Source: Enterobacter cloacae subsp. cloacae ATCC 13047 (GTDB lineage: Bacteria; Pseudomonadota; Gammaproteobacteria; Enterobacterales; Enterobacteriaceae). From it: 64,000 bases of DNA. The notes under the pieces were generated by a model, which did not search any database, had not been told where the DNA came from, and worked only from the letters and a program-made list of their open reading frames with translations. Positions 45,914 through 55,820 of this stretch are shown here, piece after piece. Each line of letters begins with the position of its first letter. Positions within the stretch are counted from its first letter, which is position 1. The position numbers and the translations under genes are program-made. The DNA lies in NCBI RefSeq assembly GCF_000025565.1, contig NC_014121.1, positions 2,666,001 through 2,730,000 on the forward strand. The letters run 5' to 3'.

Positions 45914-46918
45914 ATGCTTCTGAAAAAAGGGTTATTACTGATAGTACTGCTGGCCATGGCACCAGCCACGTTTGCAGCAACAACTTACCCGCTGACGATT
46001 GAAAATTGCGGCGTCAGGCAGACCTTTACGCAAGCGCCACAGCGCGTCGTTACCGTGGGTCAGCATGAAACGGAATTGCTGCTCGCGCTGGGGCTGGAAA
46101 AATCTGTCGCCGCAACCTCAGTCTGGTTCGGCAAACTCCCGGATTCGCTGGCTGATGCCGGAAAAAAACTCCCCCGGCTTGCGGATAACTCCCCCTCTTT
46201 TGAAGCCGTGGTGGGACAAAAACCGGAACTCGTCCTCGCTCAGTATCACTGGCATATTGGCCCGCAAGGCGAGGTGGGAACACGCGAGCAGTTTGCATCA
46301 CTGGGGATTAAGACGTGGATCTCCCCTGCCGACTGCACGGACAAAACGGTGACGGCAACCTCAAACGCTGACGGAGCACGGAGCACGCCGTTTTCACTGG
46401 CAGAAATAAAACACGAAGTCACAGACCTGGCCGCCATCTTTGATGTTCCCGCGCGTGGCGAGCAGCTCAATCGTGAGCTGACAGAACGGATTCAGAAAGC
46501 GCAGGCGCGCATCTCAGCAAAACCCCTGAAGGTTGTCTTTTGGTTTTCAAGCAGCCGCCTGAATGGCGATCCCTGGGTGGCAGGGAATTACGGCGCGCCT
46601 GGCTGGATAAGCCGCACGCTGGGGTTAAAGAACGTTATTGACTCGCATGATGAATGGCCCGCTGTCACCTGGGAACATATTGCCCAAATGCAGCCAGACG
46701 TTATCGTCATCGCTCAGATGTCACGCAGGCTCTACCCTGCCGATGACGCCGCGATAAAAGAGGCCTTTTTACGACGCGATCCGGTGACAAGAAACATTCC
46801 GGCGGTCAGGAATAATCAGATTATTGTGGTGCCCGCAATGTCGTTAAACCCTTCTTTGCGTAACGTCGACGCGGTTGAGCTTATCAGCGATCGGCTGGCT
46901 TCATTCCAGGGCGAATAA
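45914..46918 (+). CDS. Metal-chelate/siderophore-type ABC substrate-binding protein
   Basis: 334 residues, BtuF/FhuD/FepB-like fold (Peripla_BP_2). Signal peptide LLKKGLLLIVLLAMAPATFA, then YPLTIENCGVRQTFTQAPQRVVTVGQHETELLLALGLE. No metal-chaperone His-rich loop of ZnuA type, so a chelate rather than a bare ion is the likely ligand. ATG at 45914 follows GGGA by 9 nt; a TTG 15 nt upstream overlaps the palindrome. First of three coupled genes. Ligand unknown. Confidence 0.85.
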   Translation: MLLKKGLLLIVLLAMAPATFAATTYPLTIENCGVRQTFTQAPQRVVTVGQHETELLLALGLEKSVAATSVWFGKLPDSLADAGKKLPRLADNSPSFEAVVGQKPELVLAQYHWHIGPQGEVGTREQFASLGIKTWISPADCTDKTVTATSNADGARSTPFSLAEIKHEVTDLAAIFDVPARGEQLNRELTERIQKAQARISAKPLKVVFWFSSSRLNGDPWVAGNYGAPGWISRTLGLKNVIDSHDEWPAVTWEHIAQMQPDVIVIAQMSRRLYPADDAAIKEAFLRRDPVTRNIPAVRNNQIIVVPAMSLNPSLRNVDAVELISDRLASFQGE

Positions 46919-47949
46919 TGAGTCATGTATCTTCTCCCCGCCGCCAGCAGGGGTTAATGGCGTCAGGCGCCGTGGCATTGCCGCTGATGCTGGTCTTTGC
47001 CGCAAGTATCGGCGATATGCCGGTATCGTATGCCGTTACCGGAAAAGCGATCCTCAATGGTCTTGGGCTGACTGCATACGTTCTGCCGCAACCCGAGGAA
47101 GGCATCGTCTGGCAGTACCGCATGAGCCGCGCATTAATGGCAGCATGCAGCGGCGGCGGCCTGGCGCTGTGCGGGCTGGTGCTCCAGTCAATACTGCGTA
47201 ACCCCCTGGCGGAGCCCTATCTGCTGGGCATCTCCGCAGGCGCTTCGCTGGGGGCCGTCTGCGTGATGCTGCTCGGTATCGGGGGGAGCGTGATTGGCGT
47301 GAGCAGCGGTGCGTTTGTTGGCGCCTGCGCCGTTTTTGCGCTCATCATGTTGATTACAAACGGCATGAGCGCAAGCCCGTCACGCATTTTGCTGGCAGGC
47401 ATTGCGGGCACACAGCTCTTCAACGCCATGACTGCGTATATCGTCAGCACCTCCGCCAATGCCGAGCAGTCGCGTAGCGTTATGTTCTGGTTAATGGGCA
47501 GCCTGAGCGGTGTGCGCTGGCCAGACGCGCTGCTGGCGCTGGCCGTTACGTTGACGGGCCTGCTGATGGTATGCCTCTTTTCGCGGGCGCTGGACACCTT
47601 TACCTTTGGAGACGAGGTCTCTACCACCCTCGGGATTCCGGTGACCGCTGTACGAATTATCCTGTTGCTGACCTGCGCGTTCGTCACCGCAACCCTGGTT
47701 AGTGCCATAGGCGCAGTGGGATTTGTGGGTCTGGTCATTCCCCATGTGACGCGCATGCTCAGCGGTCCGGGCCATCGCCGCACGATCCCGCTGACGTTTC
47801 TTATCGGCGCGCACTTTATGATCCTGGCCGATGTCGTGTCACGCACGCTGATTGTGCACCAGGTGCTTCCCATCGGCGTGGTGACGGCGCTGGTGGGCGC
47901 ACCTGTCTTTGTGGCGCTGCTTTATCAAAACCGGAAGGAGCATCCATGA
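46918..47949 (+). CDS. FecCD/BtuC-family ABC permease
   Basis: 343 residues, about ten membrane segments. FecCD motifs: RMSRALMAACSGGGLALCGLVLQSILRNPLAEPYLLGISAGASLGA near 65-110 and GAVGFVGLVIPHVTRML near 265. TAATG overlap with the binding-protein gene and 4-bp overlap with the ATPase gene. Forms the inner-membrane pore of a siderophore-, heme- or corrinoid-type importer. Confidence 0.9.
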   Translation: MSHVSSPRRQQGLMASGAVALPLMLVFAASIGDMPVSYAVTGKAILNGLGLTAYVLPQPEEGIVWQYRMSRALMAACSGGGLALCGLVLQSILRNPLAEPYLLGISAGASLGAVCVMLLGIGGSVIGVSSGAFVGACAVFALIMLITNGMSASPSRILLAGIAGTQLFNAMTAYIVSTSANAEQSRSVMFWLMGSLSGVRWPDALLALAVTLTGLLMVCLFSRALDTFTFGDEVSTTLGIPVTAVRIILLLTCAFVTATLVSAIGAVGFVGLVIPHVTRMLSGPGHRRTIPLTFLIGAHFMILADVVSRTLIVHQVLPIGVVTALVGAPVFVALLYQNRKEHP

Positions 47950-48719
47950 ATATTTCCGTCTCCGGGTTAAGTGTGACCCGACAAGCACAGACAGTGCTTG
48001 AGGATATCGATCTCGACCTGTCATCCGGGCAGATTGTCGGCCTGTTAGGGCCAAACGGCTCGGGCAAATCAACGCTGTTACGCTGTCTTGCCGGGCTGTT
48101 TCCACACCACAGTGAACGCGTCGCGCTTAATGGCACGTCGCTTAGCGTGATGCCGTTAAAAACGCGCGCGCGGCAGTTAGCTTTCGTCCCGCAACATGCC
48201 GACGTTGAGGGAGAACTGACCGTCGAGGAAATCGTGCGGCTGGGACGTACGCCTTACCGGAAGGCGTTTCAGAGAAGCACTCGCGATGATGATATGGCGG
48301 TGGAAGAGGCGATTAGGCTCATGCGGCTATGCGGATTACGCCAGCGGCGGTGGCAGCAACTGTCTGGCGGGGAGCGTCAGCGAACACAGATAGCGCGAGC
48401 GCTGGCACAGCAGCCCCGGGTGTTGCTGCTTGATGAGCCGACAAACCACCTGGACATTCAGCACCAGCTGGAGCTGATGCGACTTATATCGCAACTGCCT
48501 CTTACGGTAGTGGTGGCGCTGCACGATCTCAATCTGGCGGCCAACTACTGCCAGCGGCTGATCCTGCTGAAGGCCGGGCGTATCGCGGCCACGGGCGCGC
48601 CTGCGGAAGTGCTCACCCCTGAAAATATCGAGCAAACCTGGTGCGTCAAAGCGAACGTCTACAGGGCAGACGCCGGGATGACGATCGGCTACAACATGGG
48701 CGGCATGGCGGAGGTGTAG
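47946..48719 (+). CDS. FepC/BtuD-family ABC ATPase
   Basis: 257 residues. Walker A GPNGSGKST (about 36-44), Q-loop FVPQHADVEGELTVEEIV, signature LSGGERQRTQIARAL, Walker B VLLLDEPTNHLD, H-loop VVALHDLNLAA. Last gene of the three; a terminator identical in form to that after hpxE follows. No TonB-dependent receptor is encoded next to it. Confidence 0.9.
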   Translation: MNISVSGLSVTRQAQTVLEDIDLDLSSGQIVGLLGPNGSGKSTLLRCLAGLFPHHSERVALNGTSLSVMPLKTRARQLAFVPQHADVEGELTVEEIVRLGRTPYRKAFQRSTRDDDMAVEEAIRLMRLCGLRQRRWQQLSGGERQRTQIARALAQQPRVLLLDEPTNHLDIQHQLELMRLISQLPLTVVVALHDLNLAANYCQRLILLKAGRIAATGAPAEVLTPENIEQTWCVKANVYRADAGMTIGYNMGGMAEV

Positions 48720-48728
48720 AGCCAAAGC

Positions 48729-48762
48729 AAAAAACCCTGCGATATTGCTATCGCAGGGTTTT
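48729..48762. terminator. Bidirectional terminator between ABC ATPase gene and serT copy 2
   Basis: AAAACCCTGCGATA pairs with TATCGCAGGGTTTT around a short loop; one base differs from the copy at 45550. It ends the ABC operon and the opposing tRNA transcript. Confidence 0.85.
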
Positions 48763-48768
48763 CGAATT

Positions 48769-48856
48769 TGGCGGAAGCGTAGAGATTCGAACTCTAGAAC
48801 CCTTTCGGGTCGCCGGTTTTCAAGACCGGTGCCTTCAACCGCTCGGCCACGCTTCC
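48769..48856 (-). tRNA. serT: tRNA-Ser(UGA), copy 2
   Basis: Identical over 88 nt to the copy at 45590-45677, anticodon TGA, encoded CCA. Upstream TATAGT is kept. By position (next to the yccA-side core genes) this copy may be the ancestral serT. Confidence 0.97.
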
Positions 48857-48999
48857 TAAGTGAGGCGAACTATAAACACCTCACCGCAGGCTGTAAAGAG
48901 CACGCGCATTCGTTCGCTTTAAAAATAGCCAAATTACGTTTAATCGGTTGAATAGACAACATATTGGCCATTTTGCCAGCATAATATCCAGCGATTGCC

Positions 49000-50628
49000 T
49001 TAGTGTTTTTTGATGTACATATCTTTCGTGTAGTAGTACCCGAGCTTATCCGGCGTGAATCCCCCCACCCACGGCTTCACCAGGTGCGTACGAACGTAGT
49101 GATAGACAGGGATCGCCGGCACATCACGCCCCAGCAAATCCTCTGCCTGTTGATAAAACTTACCGCGCTCTTGTGCCGTTTTCGACTTCGCCGCATTCAC
49201 CAGCGCTTGATCGTACTCAGGATTGCTGTACTGCGTGGTGTTTTGGCTATCCCCGGTACGGAAGTTATTCAGGAATGTGGAGGCGTCATCGTAATCGGCA
49301 ATCCAGGCGTAGCGCACCGCGTCAAAGTTATGGGTGTGCATGGTATCGAGCATGGTTTTCCACTCCTGGTTCTGCAGCTTCGCCTCGACGCCGAGATTTT
49401 TCTTCCACATTGAGCTGGCAGCAATCGCGATACGCTGGTGCGTTTCAGAGGTGTTATACAGCAGATTAAAACTCAGTGGATGGCTGGCGTTATACCCGGC
49501 CTCTTCGAGCAGTTTTTTCGCCTCGGCAATACGCTTTTCCCGCGGCCAGCTGGCGTAATCCGGGTTCTGTAACTTAACGCCACCAATGTCCGGCTGGCTG
49601 ATAAGCCACGCCGGACGCTGTCCCTGCCCCATCACTTTATCTGCGATGATGTCTTTATCGAGCGCCATATTGAGCGCCTTACGCACGCGCGCATCGTTGA
49701 ACGGCGGACGGGCGGTGTTGAATTCGTAATAGTAGGTGGCAAGCTGCGGAGAGACATCCAGCTGGCTGCCCAGCGTTTTCTTAAGCTGGGCAAACTGGTT
49801 GACTGGCACCGTGTAGACAATATCGATTTCTCCCGCTTTATAGCGGTTCACATCAGCCGCCTCGGAGGTGATAGGCAGATATGTCACCTTATTGATCACA
49901 GTATGGGCATTATCCCAGTAGCGCGGGTTACGCTCCGCCACAATGCGTTCGTTAACTACCCATGAGGACAGCTTATAGGCACCGCTGCTGACGATGTGCT
50001 CGGGCTTGGTCCACTTATCGCCGAAACGCCCCACCAGGACTTTATCTATTGGCACCAGAGACGGGTGTGCCAGCATCGCCAGGAAAGCAGCATTCGGCTG
50101 CGAAAGCGTGACCTCCAGCGTGGTGTCATTGATGGCTTTCACGCCCAGCGTATCGGGCGCTTTTTTACCTTCGGCAATTTCAGTGCCGTTGACGATAAGC
50201 ATGCTACCGGGATAGCTGGCATACGGTGAGGCGGTTTTTGGGTCAACCAGTCGCTGCCAGCTCCAGACGATATCTTCCGCGGTGATGGCGGTACCGTCGC
50301 TCCAGGTGATGCCCGGACGCAGATGGAACGTCCAGACGGTGTTGTCCTTGTTCTCCCATTTTTCCGCCAGCCGTGGCTGGATTTCACCCGCCGGGGAGAC
50401 ACTGACCAGCCCGTCGAATAAATCGCTGATAATATTGAATTCGACATCGCTTTCGACTTTATGCGGGTCGAGCGAAGCGGGTTCACTTCCGTTATTCCTG
50501 ACCAGTTCCTGCTTATCGGCCAACTGCGTTCCTGCCGGCACGTTAGCCGCCCAGGTTGCCGTGCTGGCACACAGGATCCCGGCCGCCAGTAAAGAGAGTG
50601 TAAAGTGAGTGCGTGTTTGTGGTTTCAT
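49000..50628 (-). CDS. OppA/MppA-like peptide ABC substrate-binding protein
   Basis: 542 residues, family 5 solute-binding protein with signal peptide (MKPQTRTHFTLSLLAAGILCASTATWAA). Mature start NVPAGTQLADKQELVRNNGSEPASLDPHKVES; later FNLLYNTSETHQRIAIAASSMWKKNLGVEAKLQNQEWKT and C-terminal TKDMYIKKH closely follow OppA and MppA. No permease or ATPase genes adjoin it, so it must use the Opp/Dpp membrane parts encoded elsewhere. Ligand (oligopeptide or murein peptide) undecided. Confidence 0.88.
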   Translation of the reverse strand: MKPQTRTHFTLSLLAAGILCASTATWAANVPAGTQLADKQELVRNNGSEPASLDPHKVESDVEFNIISDLFDGLVSVSPAGEIQPRLAEKWENKDNTVWTFHLRPGITWSDGTAITAEDIVWSWQRLVDPKTASPYASYPGSMLIVNGTEIAEGKKAPDTLGVKAINDTTLEVTLSQPNAAFLAMLAHPSLVPIDKVLVGRFGDKWTKPEHIVSSGAYKLSSWVVNERIVAERNPRYWDNAHTVINKVTYLPITSEAADVNRYKAGEIDIVYTVPVNQFAQLKKTLGSQLDVSPQLATYYYEFNTARPPFNDARVRKALNMALDKDIIADKVMGQGQRPAWLISQPDIGGVKLQNPDYASWPREKRIAEAKKLLEEAGYNASHPLSFNLLYNTSETHQRIAIAASSMWKKNLGVEAKLQNQEWKTMLDTMHTHNFDAVRYAWIADYDDASTFLNNFRTGDSQNTTQYSNPEYDQALVNAAKSKTAQERGKFYQQAEDLLGRDVPAIPVYHYVRTHLVKPWVGGFTPDKLGYYYTKDMYIKKH

Positions 50629-50897
50629 TTCCTTCGCCTTATTGTCTGTATTGTGACGATCCGGAAATAACTCTTAGCGGCCTTATGGTAATAAGGCAAT
50701 ATTTTTCAGTAACCTATAAGAGCTTGATCTGATTAATTGTGCCAAACCGCTGTTCATACTGATGAAACGTCTTTCTGCAGAATAAATAACCAGCTCCGGC
50801 GCTAACCTGCTGAGTAAAGATGGGTAAAACCACTTTGAGACTGGCGCGCCGTTTCCTATTCTTTCCGTTAATTACATCTGTCATAAGAGAGTGACTC

Positions 50898-51557
50898 ATG
50901 GATCGTATAATTACTTCCTCACGCGACCGCACATCGCTACTCAGCACCCACAAGGTGCTGCGCAATACGTACTTTATGCTCAGCCTGACGCTGGCGTTTT
51001 CGGCGATCACCGCCACCGCCAGCACCGTGCTGATGCTGCCGTCTCCGGGGCTGATCCTGACGCTGGTGGGGATGTACGGTCTGATGTTCCTGACCTACAA
51101 AACCGCTGACAAACCGGTCGGTATTCTTTCCGCGTTCGCCTTTACCGGCTTCCTGGGTTATATCCTGGGGCCAATCCTGAACGCGTACCTGTCTGCCGGC
51201 ATGGGTGATGTGATCGGTATGGCGCTGGGCGGCACCGCGCTGGTGTTCTTCTGCTGCTCCGCCTACGTGCTGACCACCCGCAAGGACATGTCTTTCCTCG
51301 GCGGTATGCTGATGGCAGGTATCGTGGTGGTGCTGATTGGTATGGTGGCTAACATCTTCCTGCAGCTCCCTGCCCTGCACCTGGCGATTAGCGCGGTGTT
51401 TATCCTGCTGTCATCCGGCGCGATCCTGTATGAAACCAGCAACATCATTCACGGCGGTGAGACCAACTACATCCGCGCCACCGTGAGCCTGTATGTGTCG
51501 CTGTACAACATCTTCGTCAGCCTGCTGAGCATCCTGGGCTTCGCCAGCCGGGATTAA
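50898..51557 (+). CDS. yccA: YccA, Bax-inhibitor-1-family membrane protein, FtsH modulator
   Basis: 219 residues, seven hydrophobic segments. [39 protein letters not shown] at the start; the N-terminal cytoplasmic tail is the part FtsH grips in E. coli. YccA is a substrate and inhibitor of FtsH protease. GAGAG upstream of the ATG. Followed by a strong terminator. Order serT-yccA-tusE matches E. coli. Confidence 0.95.
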   Translation: MDRIITSSRDRTSLLSTHKVLRNTYFMLSLTLAFSAITATASTVLMLPSPGLILTLVGMYGLMFLTYKTADKPVGILSAFAFTGFLGYILGPILNAYLSAGMGDVIGMALGGTALVFFCCSAYVLTTRKDMSFLGGMLMAGIVVVLIGMVANIFLQLPALHLAISAVFILLSSGAILYETSNIIHGGETNYIRATVSLYVSLYNIFVSLLSILGFASRD

Positions 51558-51576
51558 GCCAGAGTGTTGTGTACCG

Positions 51577-51607
51577 AGCCCCGCTTATGCGGGGCTTTGT
51601 TTTTTGG
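51577..51607 (+). terminator. Rho-independent terminator of yccA
   Basis: AGCCCCGC-TTAT-GCGGGGCT followed by TTGTTTTTT, 20 nt after the yccA stop. Confidence 0.93.
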
Positions 51608-51644
51608 TACACTGCGGCGGTTTTTGACTGATGCGTGAATAACT

Positions 51645-51974
51645 ATGTTGAGCTTTGAAGGTAAAGAGATCGAAACCGATAACGACGGTTATCTGAAAGA
51701 CAGCCACCAGTGGAGCGAGGCGCTGGCGGAAGTGATTGCAGAAAAAGAGGCGATCGCGCTCTCCCCTGAGCACTGGGAAGTGGTGCGCTTTGTGCGCGAG
51801 TTCTATCTCGAATTCAATACCTCTCCGGCTATCCGGATGCTGGTTAAAGCCATGGCCAATAAATTCGGTGAAGAGAAAGGCAACAGCCGCTATCTGTATC
51901 GTCTGTTCCCGAAAGGCCCGGCCAAACAGGCCACCAAAATTGCCGGCCTGCCTAAACCGGTGAAATGCATTTAG
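51645..51974 (+). CDS. tusE: TusE, sulfur-relay protein for tRNA 2-thiolation
   Basis: 109 residues of the DsrC/TusE family. Accepts persulfide from TusBCD and hands it to MnmA for mnm5s2U34 synthesis. The C-terminal conserved Cys is the penultimate residue (KPVKCI), as in TusE. Stop overlaps the convergent acyP stop by 4 bp. Confidence 0.96.
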   Translation: MLSFEGKEIETDNDGYLKDSHQWSEALAEVIAEKEAIALSPEHWEVVRFVREFYLEFNTSPAIRMLVKAMANKFGEEKGNSRYLYRLFPKGPAKQATKIAGLPKPVKCI

Positions 51975-52252
51975 TAGCGAATACCGAAGTTCATGTATTC
52001 CCGGCCGGGTTGATGCGGTTCGGTTAAGACCTTATCAACCCGGGCACTGCGCGGCCCACCCGCTTTCAGCCACGCCAGCAGTTTTTCAACCTGCTCTGCC
52101 TCGCCACAGGCGACCACCTCAACGCTGCCATCATCCATGTTTCGCGCATATCCCGTTAGCCCAAGCTGAACGGCCTCGCGCTGCGTGCTGTAGCGAAAGC
52201 CCACGCCCTGAACGACGCCGTGAACCCAGGCGATAGTGCAGACTTTTGACAT
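51971..52252 (-). CDS. acyP: AcyP, acylphosphatase
   Basis: 93 residues. Catalytic [11 protein letters not shown] (Arg in the phosphate loop) and [13 protein letters not shown] (Asn) are intact. Hydrolyses acyl phosphates such as acetyl- and carbamoyl-phosphate. Start at 52252 with AAGGAA upstream; a longer frame adds an Arg-rich stretch of no known value. Convergent with tusE, divergent from rlmI. Confidence 0.95.
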   Translation of the reverse strand: MSKVCTIAWVHGVVQGVGFRYSTQREAVQLGLTGYARNMDDGSVEVVACGEAEQVEKLLAWLKAGGPRSARVDKVLTEPHQPGREYMNFGIRY

Positions 52253-52344
52253 CTTCCTTCTCCTTATCCGTCTGGCGCGTTGCATTTCCCCGGCGAACTC
52301 GGGAAAATGGCGGCCATTTTCTTGAATCGACAGAATAGCAAATT

Positions 52345-53535
52345 ATGAGTGTACGTTTAGTGTTGGCCAAAGGGCGCGAGAAGTCATTACTGCGCCGTCA
52401 TCCCTGGGTCTTTTCCGGCGCGGTTGCCCGTATGGAAGGTAAAGCCAGCCTCGGTGAAACCATTGATATTGTTGACCATCAGGGGAAATGGTTAGCACGA
52501 GGCGCCTACTCGCCAGCCTCCCAGATCCGCGCGCGCGTCTGGACCTTCGACAAAGATGAAACCATCGATATCGACTTCTTCGTGCGTCGTTTGCAGCAGG
52601 CGCAGCAGTGGCGCGACTGGCTGGCCAAACGCGATGGTCTGGACAGCTACCGCCTGATTGCCGGAGAGTCCGACGGTCTGCCGGGCGTGACCATTGACCG
52701 CTTCGGTAACTTCCTGGTCCTGCAGTTACTGAGCGCTGGGGCGGAATACCAGCGCGCCGCGCTGATAAGCGCCCTGCAGTCTCTGTTCCCGGAGTGCGCC
52801 ATCTATGACCGCAGCGATGTGGCTGTGCGTAAAAAAGAGGGAATGGAACTGACCCAGGGTCCGGTGACCGGCGAACTGCCGCCTGCCCTGCTGCCTATCG
52901 AAGAACACGGCATGAAGCTGCTGGTGGATATTCAGGGTGGTCATAAAACGGGCTATTACCTCGACCAGCGTGACAGCCGTCTGGCCACGCGTCAGTACGT
53001 TGCCGACAAACGCGTGCTCAACTGCTTCTCTTACACCGGCGGCTTTGCGGTATCGGCTTTAATGGGCGGCTGCGCGCAGGTGGTGAGCGTGGATACGTCT
53101 CAGGAAGCGCTGGATGTGGCAAAACAGAACGTCGAGCTGAACAAGCTGGATCTGAGCAAAGCCGAATTCATTCGCGACGACGTCTTCAAACTGCTGCGTA
53201 AATATCGCGATCAGGGTGAGAAGTTTGACGTTATCGTGATGGATCCGCCTAAGTTTGTGGAGAACAAAAGCCAGCTGATGGGTGCCTGCCGCGGCTATAA
53301 AGATATCAACATGCTGGCCATTCAGCTGTTGAACCCAGGCGGCGTGCTGCTCACCTTCTCCTGCTCTGGACTGATGACCACAGATTTATTTCAGAAAATC
53401 ATCGCCGATGCCGCAATAGATGCTGGTCGTGATGTACAATTTATAGAGCAGTTCCGTCAGGCAGCCGATCACCCGGTGATCGCTACCTACCCGGAAGGGC
53501 TGTATCTGAAAGGGTTTGCCTGTCGCGTCATGTAA
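52345..53535 (+). CDS. rlmI: RlmI, 23S rRNA m5C1962 methyltransferase
   Basis: 396 residues: N-terminal PUA domain ([25 protein letters not shown]), central EEHD-like domain and C-terminal SAM-dependent Rossmann domain with [16 protein letters not shown] and MDPPKF; the catalytic Cys lies in [10 protein letters not shown]. Full length. Divergent from acyP as in E. coli. Confidence 0.96.
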   Translation: MSVRLVLAKGREKSLLRRHPWVFSGAVARMEGKASLGETIDIVDHQGKWLARGAYSPASQIRARVWTFDKDETIDIDFFVRRLQQAQQWRDWLAKRDGLDSYRLIAGESDGLPGVTIDRFGNFLVLQLLSAGAEYQRAALISALQSLFPECAIYDRSDVAVRKKEGMELTQGPVTGELPPALLPIEEHGMKLLVDIQGGHKTGYYLDQRDSRLATRQYVADKRVLNCFSYTGGFAVSALMGGCAQVVSVDTSQEALDVAKQNVELNKLDLSKAEFIRDDVFKLLRKYRDQGEKFDVIVMDPPKFVENKSQLMGACRGYKDINMLAIQLLNPGGVLLTFSCSGLMTTDLFQKIIADAAIDAGRDVQFIEQFRQAADHPVIATYPEGLYLKGFACRVM

Positions 53536-53565
53536 CTTGAAAAGAGAAATATTGCCCGCACATAG

Positions 53566-53913
<348 letters not shown>

Positions 53914-53920
53914 GCGTGTA

Positions 53921-53948
53921 AAAAAAGCCCGATAACGGGCTTTTTTTT
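53921..53948. terminator. Bidirectional terminator between hspQ and yccU
   Basis: AAAAAAGCCCG-ATAA-CGGGCTTTTTT has A and T runs on both sides, serving both convergent genes; its T-run overlaps the yccU stop codon. Confidence 0.93.
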
Positions 53949-54363
53949 ATGACTTTGTCAGCCCCAGCCGGGGGATTTCAATCGCCGGACAGCGGTCCAT
54001 CACCACCTTCAGCCCCGCCTCGCGCGCCAGCACCGCAGCCTGTTCGTTAATAACGCCTAACTGCATCCACAGCGTTTTCGCACCGATGGCAATGGCCTCC
54101 TGCGCCACGCCCCATGCAGCCTCGGAATTACGGAACACATCCACCATATCAACCTTTTCCGGTACGTCGTTTAGCGTGGCGTATCCTTGCTGGCCCAGCA
54201 AGGTCTTACCGGCCACTTTTGGTGACACAGGGATGACGTGGTAGCCCTGATCGAGAAGGTACTTCATTACCCGATAGCTTGGACGATCCGGTTTATCGCT
54301 CGCCCCCACCAGCGCAATGGTGCGTGTGGACGTCAAAATCTCGGCAATATCATTCTCTTTCAT
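53947..54363 (-). CDS. yccU: YccU, CoA-binding Rossmann-fold protein
   Basis: 138 residues. CoA_binding domain: [35 protein letters not shown], then [13 protein letters not shown] and [12 protein letters not shown]. Similar to the N-terminal part of succinyl-CoA synthetase alpha; function unsettled. AGGAGG lies upstream of the ATG. Convergent with hspQ, divergent from csgI, as in E. coli. Confidence 0.93.
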   Translation of the reverse strand: MKENDIAEILTSTRTIALVGASDKPDRPSYRVMKYLLDQGYHVIPVSPKVAGKTLLGQQGYATLNDVPEKVDMVDVFRNSEAAWGVAQEAIAIGAKTLWMQLGVINEQAAVLAREAGLKVVMDRCPAIEIPRLGLTKS

Positions 54364-54535
54364 GCTTTTCCTCCTGGCTTTTTAACAAGTGTATGTCAAA
54401 GCGCACATCTCAACCATCCATCCCATACAGATGTATGAGAGCAAAAGGCCAGAATATGTCTATATGTTAGTAAACATGATTATCGACAAATTTAGATACA
54501 TTATCGCGGTAAGCGTACGTTAAACAGGAGCCCCT

Positions 54536-55198
54536 ATGAAAGCCGGCCTTGCCACTGCTGTGATTGCGTTAGTGATGCCGGTTTGCGTTTTTGCAACCAC
54601 GCTTCGGCTTTCTTCCGACATTGACCTGCTGGTGCTGGACGGGAAAAAAGTCTCCAGTTCGTTATTACGCGGTGCCGACAGCATCGAACTGGATAACGGC
54701 CCTCATCAGGTGGTGTTCCGGGTGGAAAAAACCATCCGCCTTGCTAATCATGAACAACGCACGTATCTCTCTCCCCCGCTGATTATGAGCTTTAACACCC
54801 AGCAGGTAAGCCAGGTGAACTTTACGTTGCCGCGTCTGGAAACGGAAAAAGAGTCGGCGACGTTTGACGCCTCGCCGCGTGTGGAACTGGTGGATGGCGA
54901 TGCCACCCCGATCCCGGTGAAGCTGGATATTCTGGCGCTGACGTCGTCACCGACGGGCACAGATTATGAGGCCGCAACCCAGGCCTATAACAAAGCGGGT
55001 AAGCGCGCCTCGCTGCCCCGGTTTGCCACCATGATGGCTGACGACAGTACACTGCTGTCCGGCGTCTCAGAGCTGGATGTGATCCCCCCTCAATCCCAGA
55101 CGCTGACAGAACAACGCCTGAAATTTTGGTTTCAGCAGGCCGATCCCGACACGCGAGCCCGCTTTTTACAGTGGGTGAAGCAACAACCTTCGTCGTAA
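54536..55198 (+). CDS. csgI: CsgI (YccT), periplasmic DUF2057 protein, curli inhibitor
   Basis: 220 residues with a signal peptide ([20 protein letters not shown]). DUF2057: [31 protein letters not shown] then [14 protein letters not shown]. In Salmonella and E. coli it restrains CsgA polymerisation. AGGAG lies 9 nt before the ATG. Position beside mgsA matches E. coli yccT. Confidence 0.92.
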   Translation: MKAGLATAVIALVMPVCVFATTLRLSSDIDLLVLDGKKVSSSLLRGADSIELDNGPHQVVFRVEKTIRLANHEQRTYLSPPLIMSFNTQQVSQVNFTLPRLETEKESATFDASPRVELVDGDATPIPVKLDILALTSSPTGTDYEAATQAYNKAGKRASLPRFATMMADDSTLLSGVSELDVIPPQSQTLTEQRLKFWFQQADPDTRARFLQWVKQQPSS

Positions 55199-55278
55199 GC
55201 CACATTTTTTTCGCCTTTCTCTTGCAGCATAAGGCGGTTCCCGTCATCGTGTAGCCAGTTAACCTGATGGATATGATT

Positions 55279-55737
55279 ATGGAACTGACAACACGCACAT
55301 TACCGGCACGCAAGCACATTGCGCTGGTTGCGCACGATCACTGTAAACAAATGCTGCTTAACTGGGTTCGTCGCCATCAGTCCTTGCTGGAAAAGCACGC
55401 CCTCTCGGCGACGGGCACCACCGGTAACCTTATCCACCGCGAAACGGGTCTGGAGGTGAACGCCATGCTGAGCGGCCCGATGGGTGGCGATCAGCAGGTG
55501 GGCGCACAGATTTCTGAGGGGAAAATTGATGTTCTGATCTTCTTCTGGGATCCGCTGAATGCGGTTCCGCATGACCCGGACGTGAAAGCGCTGCTGCGTC
55601 TTGCCACCGTCTGGAATATTCCGGTGGCGACAAACCTGTCGACGGCGGATTTCATCATTGAATCACCGCAGTTCAACTCGCCGGTTGAAATTCTCATCCC
55701 GGATTATCAGCGTTATCTTTCCGAGAGACTGAAGTAG
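55279..55737 (+). CDS. mgsA: MgsA, methylglyoxal synthase
   Basis: 152 residues, same length as E. coli. Turns dihydroxyacetone phosphate into methylglyoxal. Phosphate-binding TGTTGNLI and catalytic Asp in [29 protein letters not shown] is conserved. I used the ATG at 55279 (MELTTRT) by homology; two in-frame ATGs lie just upstream. A REP pair follows. Confidence 0.95.
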   Translation: MELTTRTLPARKHIALVAHDHCKQMLLNWVRRHQSLLEKHALSATGTTGNLIHRETGLEVNAMLSGPMGGDQQVGAQISEGKIDVLIFFWDPLNAVPHDPDVKALLRLATVWNIPVATNLSTADFIIESPQFNSPVEILIPDYQRYLSERLK

Positions 55738-55743
55738 CGTTAT

Positions 55744-55813
55744 GCCCGGCGGCGCTACGCTTGCACGGGCCAACGAGTTTTGTCGGCCGGGTCAGGCGAA
55801 GCCACCACCCGGC
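55744..55813. repeat. REP pair (BIME) between mgsA and helD
   Basis: GCCCGGCGGCGCTACGCTTG-type unit (55744-55770) and an inverted unit with GGCCGGGTCAGGCGAAGCCA (55785-55813) fill the gap between two convergent genes. Confidence 0.85.
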
Positions 55814-55820
55814 AATCCCG

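Larger units (their letters stand above)
48729..48878. repeat. Direct repeat copy 2 (terminator + tRNA-Ser + promoter)
   Basis: Partner of 45550-45699. The whole tRNA gene with its own promoter and terminator is repeated, not just the 3' end as in integrase att sites. Confidence 0.92.

Noticed and set aside
45550..48878. Classic integrase-made genomic island at serT
   Set aside because: No integrase, and the repeat includes the whole tRNA, promoter and terminator instead of a short 3' att core.
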